From: Neocallimastix lanati (nom. inval.)
Lineage: Eukaryota > Neocallimastigomycota > Neocallimastigomycetes > Neocallimastigales > Neocallimastigaceae
Assembly (NCBI GenBank): GCA_016946835.1
Contig: JACVTC010000171.1
Span: forward strand, 1 to 64,000
Length of the DNA: 64,000 nucleotides
Direction: 5' to 3'
Below, piece after piece: positions 13,101 through 24,414 of the stretch; the first letter of the stretch is position 1; the number at the start of each line of letters is the position of its first letter. A program made the translations under genes and the position numbers. Below the pieces are notes generated by a model. The model was not told the origin of the DNA and made no database searches. It was given only the letters and a program-made list of their open reading frames with translations.

Positions 13101-14006
13101 AATTGAATTCATTAATTCATTTATTTTATCCTTTTTATCATTAATTTCTTTTACTGCAAGCTAAATTAATTATAATTATGTTAATGTTAATATATATATT
13201 GAAAAAATATATTAAAAATATATTTATAAATACTTTATTTGATAATTTTATTTTTGAAATATCTTCTCTATACTTTTCTTCAATTGCTGTTACTTCTTGT
13301 ATGTTGAATTCGGATTCTTTTAATCTTCCTTCTAATGATATAATTTTTGCTTTTAACTCATCAATTAAAGTTTTATTTTCCATTAATTCTATATATTCAA
13401 ATTATATTTTTTTTTCATTAAAAGTGATATTATAGTATTAATATATTATAAATAATAAGATAATATATATTTAATATTTAAATTTATTACCATTTGACTT
13501 TAAAATTGACCTTTTTTCATAGTTATCTCTCTCATATTTACAAGCATGTAGCTCTTTCTCGCAAGTATCTAATTTTTCTCTTTTATTTTTAAAGTATATG
13601 CAAATATGTTAAATTAATAAATTGAATATAATTTTTATAAAAATTAAATACTCTATATCTACTTTGCTGCTACGTAATTATTATGAACTTCTTCTAATGT
13701 ACTATCTCGACGAACCATAGCTAATAATGAATCTTCCCATTGTTTCTCAAATTTTTGTTTCGATTGACTTAAAATATTCAATTCTAATATTATTATGAAA
13801 TTTATATTTATAAAATTATCAGTATCTATAATATTAGAAAACAAAAAATAATAAGATTTATAATTATATAATTAATAAACCTCTATTCATGTTATTTAAT
13901 GCATTTTGTGCAATTATTGTTTCATGCTTTTGATTTTCCAACTGTTGCTCTAATTCTTTATTTTCATTAACCATCTAATTAATATTATATCATATTAATA
14001 TAAAAA

Positions 14007-14042
<36 letters not shown>

Positions 14043-14823
14043 ACTAATTATTTATATACCATTTCATATTTTTTTATATATGAGCCTAATTCTTCTTCCG
14101 CATTTTTTTTTATTTGATTAGTAATATTAATTTCTTTATCCATTCGATTTCTTATTCTTTTTTGTATTTTCAAATTAGAATTATAAATTTCATTAATTTC
14201 TCCTAATTGCTTATATTTTTCATTGGACTCATCATACATTTTTTTAATATCTTTTACTTGATTTTCCAATTTCTACAATTTTATTAATATTAATTATTAA
14301 TTTAAAATATATTTATTATAAAATTTATTAATTCAAGTATTATTTTTTTAATATATTCAATATTACTTCTTTCTCTTTTTTTAATTCTTTAACTTCGTTG
14401 TTGATATATTGGAACTCAATAGATTTTCCAGAATTATCATTTTCTAAAGAATTTATTTTTGTTTTTCTAAATCAGTAAAATTAGTATATTAATAATTTTT
14501 AGTTTTTTTTTTTTTATACTATGTTTTAATAATTATTTATTAACATAATATATATACAATTTTGATATATATCCATTAAGTTTATCAATATTTGATTTTT
14601 CTTTGTATAAATCAATAGCTAATCTTTTTTTTTCCTTATTTGCATTGTCTAATTCTATTTCTTTTTCATGAACCTTTTCCTCTGCTTTACTTAATTGCCG
14701 ATCAACAATTCCCATAAGAGAATTCTGAACCCGAACTAAATGATTTTGTAAAATATCATCATTAATAATTGCATCATTTAAAACTTTATTATTCAATTCT
14801 TTGACTTCCGAACAACTATCCAT
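10170..14823 (-). CDS. Long coiled-coil protein, CCDC40/FAP172-like (22 exons)
   Basis: I infer 22 exons on the minus strand: 14558-14823, 14367-14466, 14060-14272, 13881-13974, 13663-13783, 13491-13579, 13234-13388, 13050-13160, 12786-12932, 12521-12683, 12345-12430, 12175-12258, 11910-12065, 11757-11822, 11537-11662, 11253-11422, 11092-11147, 10965-10988, 10795-10889, 10540-10704, 10346-10432, 10170-10250. Every junction is GT-AG and phases agree, giving about 884 residues. Nearly all of it is predicted coiled coil. The N-terminus (RVQNSLMGIVDRQLSKAEEK, then KKRLAIDLY) aligns without gaps to the start of the conserved part of CCDC40. KQWEDSLLAMVRRD matches its QQWASSLVGMKHRD region at about the right distance. 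CCDC40 with CCDC39 sets the 96-nm repeat of motile cilia. The C-terminal third (exons 16-22, with DYSKLNNAEPSIMLLSAFQV) does not look like CCDC40. It may be a divergent tail, a different axonemal protein, or a second gene starting near 11419. Confidence 0.65.
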
Positions 14824-16273
14824 CTTTATTATTTTACTACTTTATTATTTTTATTATTTTATTATTTTATTTTTTTTATATTATTTTATTTTTATATTAT
14901 TTTATTTTTATATGGTTATTAATTTAAATATTTATTAAATTTATAAATTAAATATTCTATTAAAACTTTTAAAATCAAAATATTTCATATATAAAAACAT
15001 ATTATTAAAATAAATTTTTTCTTCGAAAGTTTTATTCAAAAATTTTTTCTATATTTAATTAAATAACACATTTTTAAAATTGATATAAAAATTTTTTATA
15101 TATCAATATTCCGAATTATATTTTTCTTTTTTCCAAATAAATAAAAATAAAGTTAAATAAAAATTAAATTTATATAAAAATTTTTTAATTTTATAATTTT
15201 TATTGTATTTTATATAATATTTTTAAATTATTAAATATATAAATTATTATAATTTCATATAATTTATAATTACTTATATTTTGATATTCTTAAATATATT
15301 CTAATAATAAATATATATATAAAATAATAATAAATTCTGCTTAAATATTATTATTATTATTTTCTTTTCAAATATTAAACATTATTGGGATTAATTATTG
15401 ATAAATCTATAAGTTTAAATGCTTTTTATTTTGATCTTAAATTGATAGAATCATCATCAACCATATTTATTGAAGGTGAATTGTATATCAAATATTATGA
15501 AGAGAATTTAAAACTAAACTTCCACAATCTTATATTAACAAGAATAAATGTAAAAATTGCTATAAAGTTATCTTAATTTTACTAATTCTTACTAATTTTA
15601 TTCATAAAACTACTTGAAGTAATTAATTTTTCCTTATTAATTTATTATTACTATTATTATTTATATGTTTATTATTTATTATTATTTTCATATTTTTAAG
15701 TGTAGTTTACATTAATTTTTTTATTATTTCTATAATTTAAATTACTTAAATGATTGCTGAACAAAGTTCATCTTGTAATGTCATTATTAGTGTTTTTTTA
15801 TCTTAATTTATATCATATCCTAATATTAATCTTGATTAATACTTGTATCTATATCATATTCTTTTTTTCTTTTTTATTACAAATTTTTTTTTTTTCAAAT
15901 TTTCATATATATGAGAACTATTATTAATGTTGGACAAGGATTCCTCATTATATTTAATATTTATTACATAAATGTTTTCTTTATTAACATTCATTATTTT
16001 TATTCTATCATTATCAATATTAATACTTATATAGTTATCATTTATTATTATTAATACCAATATTAAATGCTATCATTATTACTATTATCAATATTACATT
16101 TAATAATTGTTATTATATTTATTATAAATTATTTTTATTATTAAAAAAAATAATATATTAATCTTTTTATATAATTAAAATCTCGTGGAATGAAACTAAT
16201 GATTTTAAATATTAAGAACAATATCTAATTAAATATATAAATTATAATATATATAAATTTAATATTAAATAAT
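14824..16273. other. Gene-free AT-rich stretch
   Basis: Two short open frames (15385-15576 plus, 15854-16060 minus) are low-complexity I/N/K-rich and have no recognisable motif or partner exons. I do not support either as a gene. The rest is A/T simple sequence up to the MULE-2 target duplication at 16274. Confidence 0.6.
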
Positions 16274-16709
16274 GAATAAAATGAATGTGAAGCATTTCGA
16301 CATAATTTATGTATAATCATCATAAATTTTTGTACAATGTGTATAATATATGTAATACGTCACTATTTTCAACGTATATTTTTATTTATTGTTTTTTAGC
16401 ATTAAAAAAATAAAGTAAAAACAAAAAAAAGAATTAATAAAAGAATAAATGTATTTTAGTATTAAAAAAAATAAAATAAAAACAAAAAAAGAATAAATAA
16501 GTTTTCTGTTGAGAATTTTATTTTATTTTTATTTTTTTTAATTTTATTTTATTATTATATTTTATTATTAAATATTTTAATAATAAAACCTTTGCATTTT
16601 ATTTTATTCAAATAAAATAAATAAAATTATATATTTTATTATTAAATTAATTAAATAATAAAATAAAATTTATTATAATATTAAATATTTATTATTAATA
16701 AAATTTAAA

Positions 16710-16835
16710 TATTGATATTGATATTAATAAAATATTTTGATATTGATATTAATGAAATATTTTGACATTGATATTAATAAAATATATTGATATTGATATT
16801 AATAAAATATATTGATATTGATATAAATATAATTT
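16710..16835. repeat. Short tandem repeat 3' of the MULE-2 transposase
   Basis: About five copies of a TTGATATTGATATTAATAAA core with AT spacers of a few bases. The core and its position match the 38-bp repeat of MULE-1. Confidence 0.8.
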
Positions 16836-16892
16836 AAACTATATATATTTTAGTTAATTATTATTCATATATTTAGAGTGTATTTAATTCTA

Positions 16893-18295
16893 TTAAACAT
16901 TTATACCATAAATCAATGATATCAATTTTTCACATTTTTTATCAACTAATCGGATTCCTTTTTTTTTGTATTTTTTAATGAAATCATTGATTTCATCAGT
17001 TTTTGTTAATATTCTTTTTTTTTTCCAAACTCCTTCAATTTTCCTTTTGTAATTATTGTAAGATAAAGATTCTTCTCTTTTTAAATGATAAATCAATTCA
17101 TATAAAGAAGGTTTTTTGTAAAACAATTTTTTTAAGTAATTGTTAAAAGATTCTGAAGCATTATTTGTTATGTGGTTTACATCGTTATAATAATTCCAAT
17201 ATTGAATATCATATTTATATAAATTAGTCTTATTAAAATATTCCAAAAAATTTAAAAAATTGAAATAATTATATATTTGACATATAATTTTAATATAATT
17301 ATAAATATCAAATATATATTCAGGATTTATAAAAGGAAAATTTGTAATAGCTTTATATAACAAATAAATTTTATGATTATTTTCAACTTCATTATAACAT
17401 AATTTATTTTTTTGAACTTCAAACGATCTTTTATAATGCCATACACAATATTTAATAATAATATTATGAAATATTTTAATGGAAGCATTGAATATATTTT
17501 TTTCAAAATCACAACGCAAAATTTTTGGTATAACTATAATATTATTATTATAATTACTTTCATTCTTTCTTAATTCTTCAAATAACAATTCATAGGTTGC
17601 TTGTTCTTTATTATTTAATATAGATAGTGATGTAGTATAAAAACTATTTATTTCTGGAGCAAATACTCTTGTTATAAACACTTGATAACCAAATATTGGT
17701 GCAATATAAAATGTACCATCAGCAAACATATGTTCGTTGTATTTTATAGACAATTCTGTTTGGAATGGGGAATGATGATTGAAAAATTATAACATTAGAA
17801 TTTTTGTATATCATAAAATTTTCATCTCTTTCGTTTATATAATATTCATATTTATCTGGAATTTCATTAAATTTTGATATATCAGGAGGTAGTTGTTTTT
17901 TAATATATCTTGATATTTGGGATTTAATTGAATTATATTCAGGGCATATCAATCCAGTTTCTTCAAATATTTCATTATATATGTTTTGGATTTATATCAA
18001 ATGGGATTGAGGTTTTTCTAATTTCATTTTTCATTTTATGTTTTACTATTGATACAGATGCATCATATTCTTTTCCTGGATAAGTATGTTTGTTTTCATA
18101 TTTTATTACTTTATTATTATCATTTAGATCATTTAGAATAATGTAAGATTTACATTTTTTAACTGTTTTATATTTAGTACATTTGAATATTTTTGTATTA
18201 TTCGTTATATACCATAAATTAAATTTATATTTTCTATTTACAATGATTTGGTTTTTTTCTTTATTAGTTTCACTTATTTCTAATTGATCATCCAT
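16893..18295 (-). pseudogene. MULE-2 transposase (FLYWCH + MULE DDE), frameshifted
   Basis: Three reading-frame blocks on the minus strand form one transposase. The block 18295-17975 has the FLYWCH finger (FKCTKYKTVKKCKS, then HTYPGKE). The block 17952-17719 is the linker (ICPEYNSIKSQISRY). The block 17753-16893 has the catalytic core with Asp in FADGTFYIAP, Asp in LRCDFEKN, CVWHYKRS, and Glu in TNNASESFNN, the classic MULE signature. Two frameshifts, near 17955-17975 and near 17745, separate the blocks, so it is inactive as it stands. All three catalytic acids are still present, which suggests recent loss. Protein length would be about 465 residues. Confidence 0.88.
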
Positions 18296-18389
18296 TTATT
18301 ATAAATATTTTAAATTAAAAGTTTTATTTTTTATATTTTAATTTTTTTTGTTTTAATCTATTTTTTTTTTATCTTATATTTTATTTTAT

Positions 18390-18428
<39 letters not shown>

Positions 18429-18553
18429 TTATTTTATTTTTTATTTTATATTTTACTTTATTATTTATTTTTTTTTATCATATATTTTATCTTATACTTT
18501 TTTTTTATCATATATTTTATCTTATACTTTTTTTTTATCTTATATTTTATCTT

Positions 18554-19197
18554 TGTAACGGAGGTGCTTCTATTGTAAAGGCGGGATGAGATATAGAAAC
18601 ACAGAAAGGAGAAAACTCAATAGGTTTACACTATCTGTATAAATAATTCGTTTTATTAGAAATATTTTTTATTAATTATAAAATTTAAAATAATTATTAA
18701 TATTAATCAACAAGGTAATATTTCGAATTACTTATACGTTAATTATTATTAATAAAAGCACGAAGAAAAATATTTTCATTCGTGAAGTTCGCACTATTTA
18801 TACTTTTAACGGAAAAACAGTTTTAACATGTAAAAATAATTTTAAAGAAATATTTAGAAATATGTTTGTAATAATTAATAATGTAAAGTTTCTAGAATAT
18901 AGATTTTAATTGATGAAAATGAATCTTATCAAAAAAGAATAAAATAATTTATATAATAAGAATTTCTAAATTCATTTCGGTTGAATTACGAACCGAAAGA
19001 ATCTTTAACTTTCTATAATTTTATACAGAAAGAATATTCAAGAAAATATTATTAATAATTAATAAAATAATTAATAAAATAATTATTTATGCAAAATGGG
19101 TTGAGGTGTGAGTCGAACCCATGAAGTATTGGTCATGGTCAATGTAACTAACCATTGAACCAAAGTTCTAATTTTACTAACTGAAGATTTCGTTACA
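18554..19197 (-). repeat. gypsy-A 3' LTR
   Basis: 644 bp, TGTAACG...CGTTACA in window orientation. Same length and, as far as read, same sequence as 23771-24414. It contains the tRNA-like A and B boxes at 19152-19162 and 19109-19119. Confidence 0.93.
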
Positions 19198-19525
19198 TGG
19201 TCCGCCTCCAGGATTCGGATACCAGACGAATCTAACAGTTAGGCATAACTTATACTAAAATTAAACAAACTAAACTAAACTAAACTAAATTAAAATAAAA
19301 TAAAATATAATAAAATAAAAATAATTAATTAACCATTTTATAGTACGAACTTTTTTGAATAAAATTACATGATATTAATAAAGTTACATGAATATAATAT
19401 ATAATAAGAATACATGAATATTAATAATATTTAATAATATAAAATAATATTTAGTAATATTGATATTAATAAATTAATATAAGTTTGATATTAATAAAGT
19501 AAAGATTCATTTTCAAGTTTTAATT

Positions 19526-21970
19526 TTAGTTATTATTGTTAAATTCTTTTAAGAGTTTAGGGAAATTTAAGTTTTCTTCGGGTTCCCAAGATGCTTCAGA
19601 TAAAGGATAACCTTTCCATTTAGTAAGATATTGGGTTTTGCCATAATGTTTCCTTTTATCAAGAATTTTTTCAACTTCGTATTCTTCTTCATTGTCAATA
19701 ATTATCGGTGGTGGTGGTTCTTTCTTTCGTCCAAAGTGATCTTCATAAAATGGTTCAAGTTCAGAAACATGTATTACAGGATGGATTCTGATTTCTTTTG
19801 GTAAGTCTAACTTATATGAAACGGGAGAAATTTTCTTAATGATTTTATATGGACCAAGTTTTCTGGGTTTAAGTTTTTTATTTCCATTATGAATTATAAG
19901 TGAACTATTAATCCACACTTTATCACCAGGTTTAAAATTTGGAGCTTCAATACGATGTTTGTTTGCGAATTCTTCTTGCTTTTTTCTTGCTTGTTGTAAA
20001 TTTCCATTAAGTGTTTTGAATAATTCTGAAAGGTCTTTTGTAAATTCATCAGCTCTAGGAACATCTGTACTGTTTGGAATTGATGGTGAATATCTTGGAT
20101 TATATCCATAGTTTGCATAAAAAGGTGAGTGCTTAATTGATTCTTGAATTGAATTATTATAACTGAATTCTGCTAGGAATAAAAAATTATACCAATCAGA
20201 ACCTTTAAAGTTTGAATAACATCTTAAGTATTGTTCAATAACGGAGTTCACCCTCTCCGTTAAACCATTGGTTTGGTGATGGAAGGGAGAAGCAAGTTTT
20301 GTTGTAATATTGAAGGATTTACAAATAGCTGACCAAAATTTTGAAGTGAATTGAGTATCTTTATCGGAAAAAAAATCGGAGGGTGGTTTATGAATACGAA
20401 AGAGATCATTTAGGTCTTTCTTGGGAACAAATAGAATAGAAGCAGCAGCTGGAAATTTAGATTTTCTAATAAATTTTTTGTCTTCATTTTCTTTAATATA
20501 TTTCTTCGAAGCTAGAGGTTCTTTTTCAGTTAAGGGGTAGATTGGGTCATAATGAAGTTTTTCATTTTGTTTGGGTTTAATCTCGCTATCAAAAGGACAA
20601 TAAGGAGGTGATTCATTAGTATATATTTCACTGAAAGTGTCTATAAATGGAAGTATTTTTTTTGGTAATGATTTGCTTATTTTATTATTGATTTCTTCAT
20701 TTTCATTTTTGTCATTTTGTTTAGTAGTATTTAGAGGAACATAAGAAGTAAAGGAGTTAGGGATGATTAAACAATTTTCAATGCAATAATTGGAATTAAA
20801 TCTTAAGACTTTATTTTTGAAGTCAATATCAGGATTGTGAGTAGAAATCCATTCGAAACCTAAAATAGCACAATAAGAAGGAAGGTCAACCACATAGAAT
20901 TGAGTCTTACATTTATGGTTATTATAAGTGATGGAAATAGGAAGAGTTTTTCCAAGAATAGTTTGCTTTCCACCGATGCCAGATACCTTAGGGAAATTAG
21001 TTTTAGTTGAATACGGGATATTATTTTCTTTAATATAGTAGATATCCATTAAATTGATTTGAGAACCAGTATCGAGAAGAATTTTAGCAGTAGAATTTGT
21101 ATTATCAATACTCAAAGAAAATTCGTAAATAGGAAGATTTGAGTTAGAAACTCTAGGTCTAGAAATAGGTTTTGATTCGGGATTAGAAACATAAGTGCTA
21201 CTTGATGAAGGTTTATTTTTATTTTTATATTTATTTTTAAGTGGACAATTGTCGAGAGAATGTTCAGAGGATCCACAATACAAACAAAGATTTTCTCTTC
21301 TTCTTCTTTCTTTTTCTTCTTGAGATAGAGGTCCATGAGGTTTGGATTTAAATTGCTTTTGGAAAAAGAATGATTTTTTGCCCTTTTTATTTTTATTATT
21401 ATTACTATTATTTGAATTTTGACCATGAAGATTGGAAAATTGTCTATGAGTAGAAATACGATTATCGATTCGAGATGCAATTGTTTGCATAGCAAAGAGG
21501 GTTTGAGGTCCAGGAAACATTTCTAAAATTCTAGTAGCAATATGGTCATGTAGACCGACAAGAAAGGCGTCCATCTTGGCTTCTTCATTCCAAGAAGATT
21601 CATCGGCGTATTTATTAAATTCTAAAATATAATTTCTGACTTCACCAATTCGTTTTTGTTTGATTGTTCTTAATTTCTGGTTGGCAATAAAGGTAGAGTC
21701 GTAGCTTCCAAATACTGATTTTAATCTAGCAATGAATTGATTATAATTAAGGAGACAAGGATCTTGGTTTTCAATAAGGGTAGCAGCCCAATTCATGGCG
21801 TTTCCATACAAACGAGAAATGATATAGATTACTTTAGCTTCATCGTTTGCAAATCTTTCTGGTTGAATCATAAAAATAAGTTCCATTTTAGCTAGAAATC
21901 CTTTAAAGAATCGACGATCACCAGCAAAACCGTCCTTAAAAGTAGGATTTTCTTGATAATAGTTGTCCAT
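19526..21970 (-). CDS. gypsy-A gag-pol derivative with chromodomain
   Basis: One open frame of 814 codons from ATG at 21970. In order: a gag capsid-like region (residues about 1-190), a CCHC zinc knuckle (CLYCGSSEHSLDNC, about residue 230), a retroviral-type aspartic protease (ILLDTGSQINLMD, about 300), the linker to polymerase (YPLTEKE, FIRKSKFPA), an integrase portion (DKDTQFTS; HHQTNGLTERVN), and a chromodomain (YLTKWKGYPLSEASWEPEE) at the end. A chromodomain at the integrase tail is typical of chromoviruses and steers insertion to marked chromatin. No reverse transcriptase or RNase H core is recognised, so the product cannot be a complete polyprotein. The element must have relied on enzymes supplied by relatives. 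Confidence 0.88.
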   Translation of the reverse strand: MDNYYQENPTFKDGFAGDRRFFKGFLAKMELIFMIQPERFANDEAKVIYIISRLYGNAMNWAATLIENQDPCLLNYNQFIARLKSVFGSYDSTFIANQKLRTIKQKRIGEVRNYILEFNKYADESSWNEEAKMDAFLVGLHDHIATRILEMFPGPQTLFAMQTIASRIDNRISTHRQFSNLHGQNSNNSNNNKNKKGKKSFFFQKQFKSKPHGPLSQEEKERRRRENLCLYCGSSEHSLDNCPLKNKYKNKNKPSSSSTYVSNPESKPISRPRVSNSNLPIYEFSLSIDNTNSTAKILLDTGSQINLMDIYYIKENNIPYSTKTNFPKVSGIGGKQTILGKTLPISITYNNHKCKTQFYVVDLPSYCAILGFEWISTHNPDIDFKNKVLRFNSNYCIENCLIIPNSFTSYVPLNTTKQNDKNENEEINNKISKSLPKKILPFIDTFSEIYTNESPPYCPFDSEIKPKQNEKLHYDPIYPLTEKEPLASKKYIKENEDKKFIRKSKFPAAASILFVPKKDLNDLFRIHKPPSDFFSDKDTQFTSKFWSAICKSFNITTKLASPFHHQTNGLTERVNSVIEQYLRCYSNFKGSDWYNFLFLAEFSYNNSIQESIKHSPFYANYGYNPRYSPSIPNSTDVPRADEFTKDLSELFKTLNGNLQQARKKQEEFANKHRIEAPNFKPGDKVWINSSLIIHNGNKKLKPRKLGPYKIIKKISPVSYKLDLPKEIRIHPVIHVSELEPFYEDHFGRKKEPPPPIIIDNEEEYEVEKILDKRKHYGKTQYLTKWKGYPLSEASWEPEENLNFPKLLKEFNNNN

Positions 21971-22107
21971 ATTAAAATAAATAAGGTAAAGTAGAATAAG
22001 TTTTCAAAGGTAAAGAATAGGCGGTAGAATCCAGAAGTTCCCAAAGTGGTAGTAGAGATTCCAATAATCCAAAAGTTAGATAGGTAGTAGCGATTCCAAA
22101 AGTTCAA

Positions 22108-23216
22108 AAGTTGTTTATTGGTAGGTTTCCAAGGTTAATGGATAAGAACACAAAATTTTAATAACACTTTATAATATTTTATAATTAAATATTTCTATTT
22201 TATAATTATTTATCAAAAATTACTGAAATATAAACTAGATTATATAGTATTGGACCAACTAAATATATAATCTATCAAAGTTTTATACGATAAGTTCCTT
22301 TAGCCTTTTAGTGATAACGCAGATAAAATCGATTGTTAATGTCTTATAGACAAAAGGAAGTAATATTGTTAGATTCTTTATTATGTCTAACTTATTGTTA
22401 GCTGAAAAGAATAAAACAAATTATTTTCCCCTATATCAATAGTATCTGAACACTAAAATGTTACGAAAACAGAGACCAACTTCTGTCGCTTTGGAAGTCG
22501 TATAAACCTTATATTTATATTTTAATCTTTGTTTTCTTAATTATAAAATTATAATATTAATTATAAAATTATTAATTGATAAAATAGAATAGTACTATTG
22601 ACTCACAACTATAGAAAAAACCGTCAGTACTATTATAACTAGTGCCGCGAGTAAGCACGAAATAAAATTTTAAAATACTATATAATTTTAATCTTACGCC
22701 TTCGGTGACGTAAGCTCCTTATTCGCCAGAGTTGTTGCAAACCTAGAACCGTTTTCCTTTATAATAGGCTACGGTGCTCTCTTATAGAGTTTTACCTAGT
22801 CTAGAACCAAATCTATTCGTCGAGTGCAACACTAAAGAAGACAATTCTTCTAACTCTGTATATGAGCTCTATTCGCTCGTATAAACGCTTTTTTAAATAA
22901 AATAAAAAATAAAATTGAACAAGTTTTTCTTGCTATTATTTCAAGCAAGTAATTTATTAAAATAATTAAAAATAAAAATTATTATTATAATTATTAATAT
23001 TATTAATATTATTATTATTTTTTTTTTTTTTTCTAAAACTAATTGATTTATTCACTAAATTAATCTAAAATATTTATCTAAAAATTAAAATTTTTTTTTT
23101 TTTTTTTTTACTAAATTAATTTAATATTATTTATCTAATTATAAATTAATTATGTTGGTAAATATTAGAATTAATTTTAAAGGGTTAAGGTAATACAAGA
23201 TTAATTTAATATTATC

Positions 23217-23278
<62 letters not shown>

Positions 23279-23770
23279 GTTAAGGTAATGTAAGTTTTAT
23301 CTTAATAGGGTAGTATAAATTTAATTTGAATTATTTGATCGGGTAGTACAAGAATTTTTGTTATAAGAATTAATTTCAACAACCATAGGATTAGGATTAT
23401 CCGGTAATATAATAGATTCAAAGGGTTAAATTATATAATAGTGAAGGTAACTTAGAACAGACAAGGTGATAATTGGAATAGGAATCAATAGGCAGTAATT
23501 ATTCGTCTGGGAAGAGATAAAATCCGAGATTAAAAGATATAGAAGTCCGGTATTAAAGAGATAGTAGATAAGAAGATTTATTCAAAGATTATTAGACTAA
23601 GATAGAGAGAACCGGAAGAGTAGGTATTTGTTCTTTAATAGTAGAATAGTAAAAGTAGAAACCCAACGATTGTCAAAAGATATTGAGAAGGTAGAATTCC
23701 TAAAAGTACGGTAGAATGTCTGAGGAATAGCGTAAAGGTATTGAGGGCTTGGATTAGCAGGTGCTTTTAT
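22108..23770 (-). other. gypsy-A leader and primer-binding end
   Basis: Non-coding leader of gypsy-A. About 22600-22900 is much less AT-rich than the rest and contains a perfect 6-bp stem at 22693-22698/22709-22714. A 52-bp poly-T run lies at 23222-23273. The last ten bases, 23761-23770, are complementary to 23969-23978 inside the 5' LTR; with one flanking base on each side the match is 11 nt. This fits a self-priming primer-binding site. Confidence 0.6.
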
Positions 23771-24414
23771 TGTAACGGAGGTGCTTCTATTGTAAAGGCG
23801 GGATGAGATATAGAAACACAGAAAGGAGAAAACTCAATAGGTTTACACTATCTGTATAAATAATTCGTTTTATTAGAAATATTTTTTATTAATTATAAAA
23901 TTTAAAATAATTATTAATATTAATCAACAAGGTAATATTTCGAATTACTTATACGTTAATTATTATTAATAAAAGCACGAAGAAAAATATTTTCATTCGT
24001 GAAGTTCGCACTATTTATACTTTTAACGGAAAAACAGTTTTAACATGTAAAAATAATTTTAAAGAAATATTTAGAAATATGTTTGTAATAATTAATAATG
24101 TAAAGTTTCTAGAATATAGATTTTAATTGATGAAAATGAATCTTATCAAAAAAGAATAAAATAATTTATATAATAAGAATTTCTAAATTCATTTCGGTTG
24201 AATTACGAACCGAAAGAATCTTTAACTTTCTATAATTTTATACAGAAAGAATATTCAAGAAAATATTATTAATAATTAATAAAATAATTAATAAAATAAT
24301 TATTTATGCAAAATGGGTTGAGGTGTGAGTCGAACCCATGAAGTATTGGTCATGGTCAATGTAACTAACCATTGAACCAAAGTTCTAATTTTACTAACTG
24401 AAGATTTCGTTACA
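23771..24414 (-). repeat. gypsy-A 5' LTR with tRNA-like internal boxes
   Basis: 644 bp. On the minus strand it contains TGGTTCAATGG (24379-24369), fitting the RNA polymerase III A box, and GGTTCGACTCA (24336-24326), fitting the B box. They are about 43 nt apart, with a TTTT stretch shortly after. The surrounding 75 nt look like a decayed tRNA but do not fold into a proper cloverleaf. Confidence 0.85.

Larger units (their letters stand above)
18554..24414 (-). mobile_element. Ty3/gypsy chromodomain element (gypsy-A), non-autonomous, very young
   Basis: The element is on the minus strand with 644-bp LTRs at 18554-19197 (3') and 23771-24414 (5'). They start TG, end CA, and show no difference that I can see. 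The 5-bp target duplication is ATCTT (18549-18553, 24415-24419). Parts present are gag, a zinc knuckle, a protease, part of an integrase and a C-terminal chromodomain. No reverse transcriptase core or RNase H is recognisable, so it is incomplete (about one large break). The leader between the 5' LTR and gag is about 1.7 kb. A purine-rich GGAGGCGGA, read on the minus strand, abuts the 3' LTR and fits a polypurine tract. It sits inside MULE-2. Confidence 0.9.

Noticed and set aside
15385-16060. Two short frames (15385-15576 plus, 15854-16060 minus)
   Set aside because: Low-complexity, no motif, no supporting splice sites or homology that I can recognise.
19198-19222. TGGTCCGCCTCCAGGATTCGG next to an LTR looks like a classic TGG-type tRNA primer-binding site
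   Set aside because: It lies beside the 3' LTR once the coding direction of gypsy-A (minus) is taken into account. Read on the minus strand it is the purine-rich GGAGGCGGA expected of a polypurine tract, and the other end has the self-complementary site.
24326-24379. A functional tRNA gene in the gypsy-A LTR
   Set aside because: A and B boxes are good, but acceptor and T stems do not pair and the anticodon loop lacks the usual U33. It is kept only as a tRNA-like relic.
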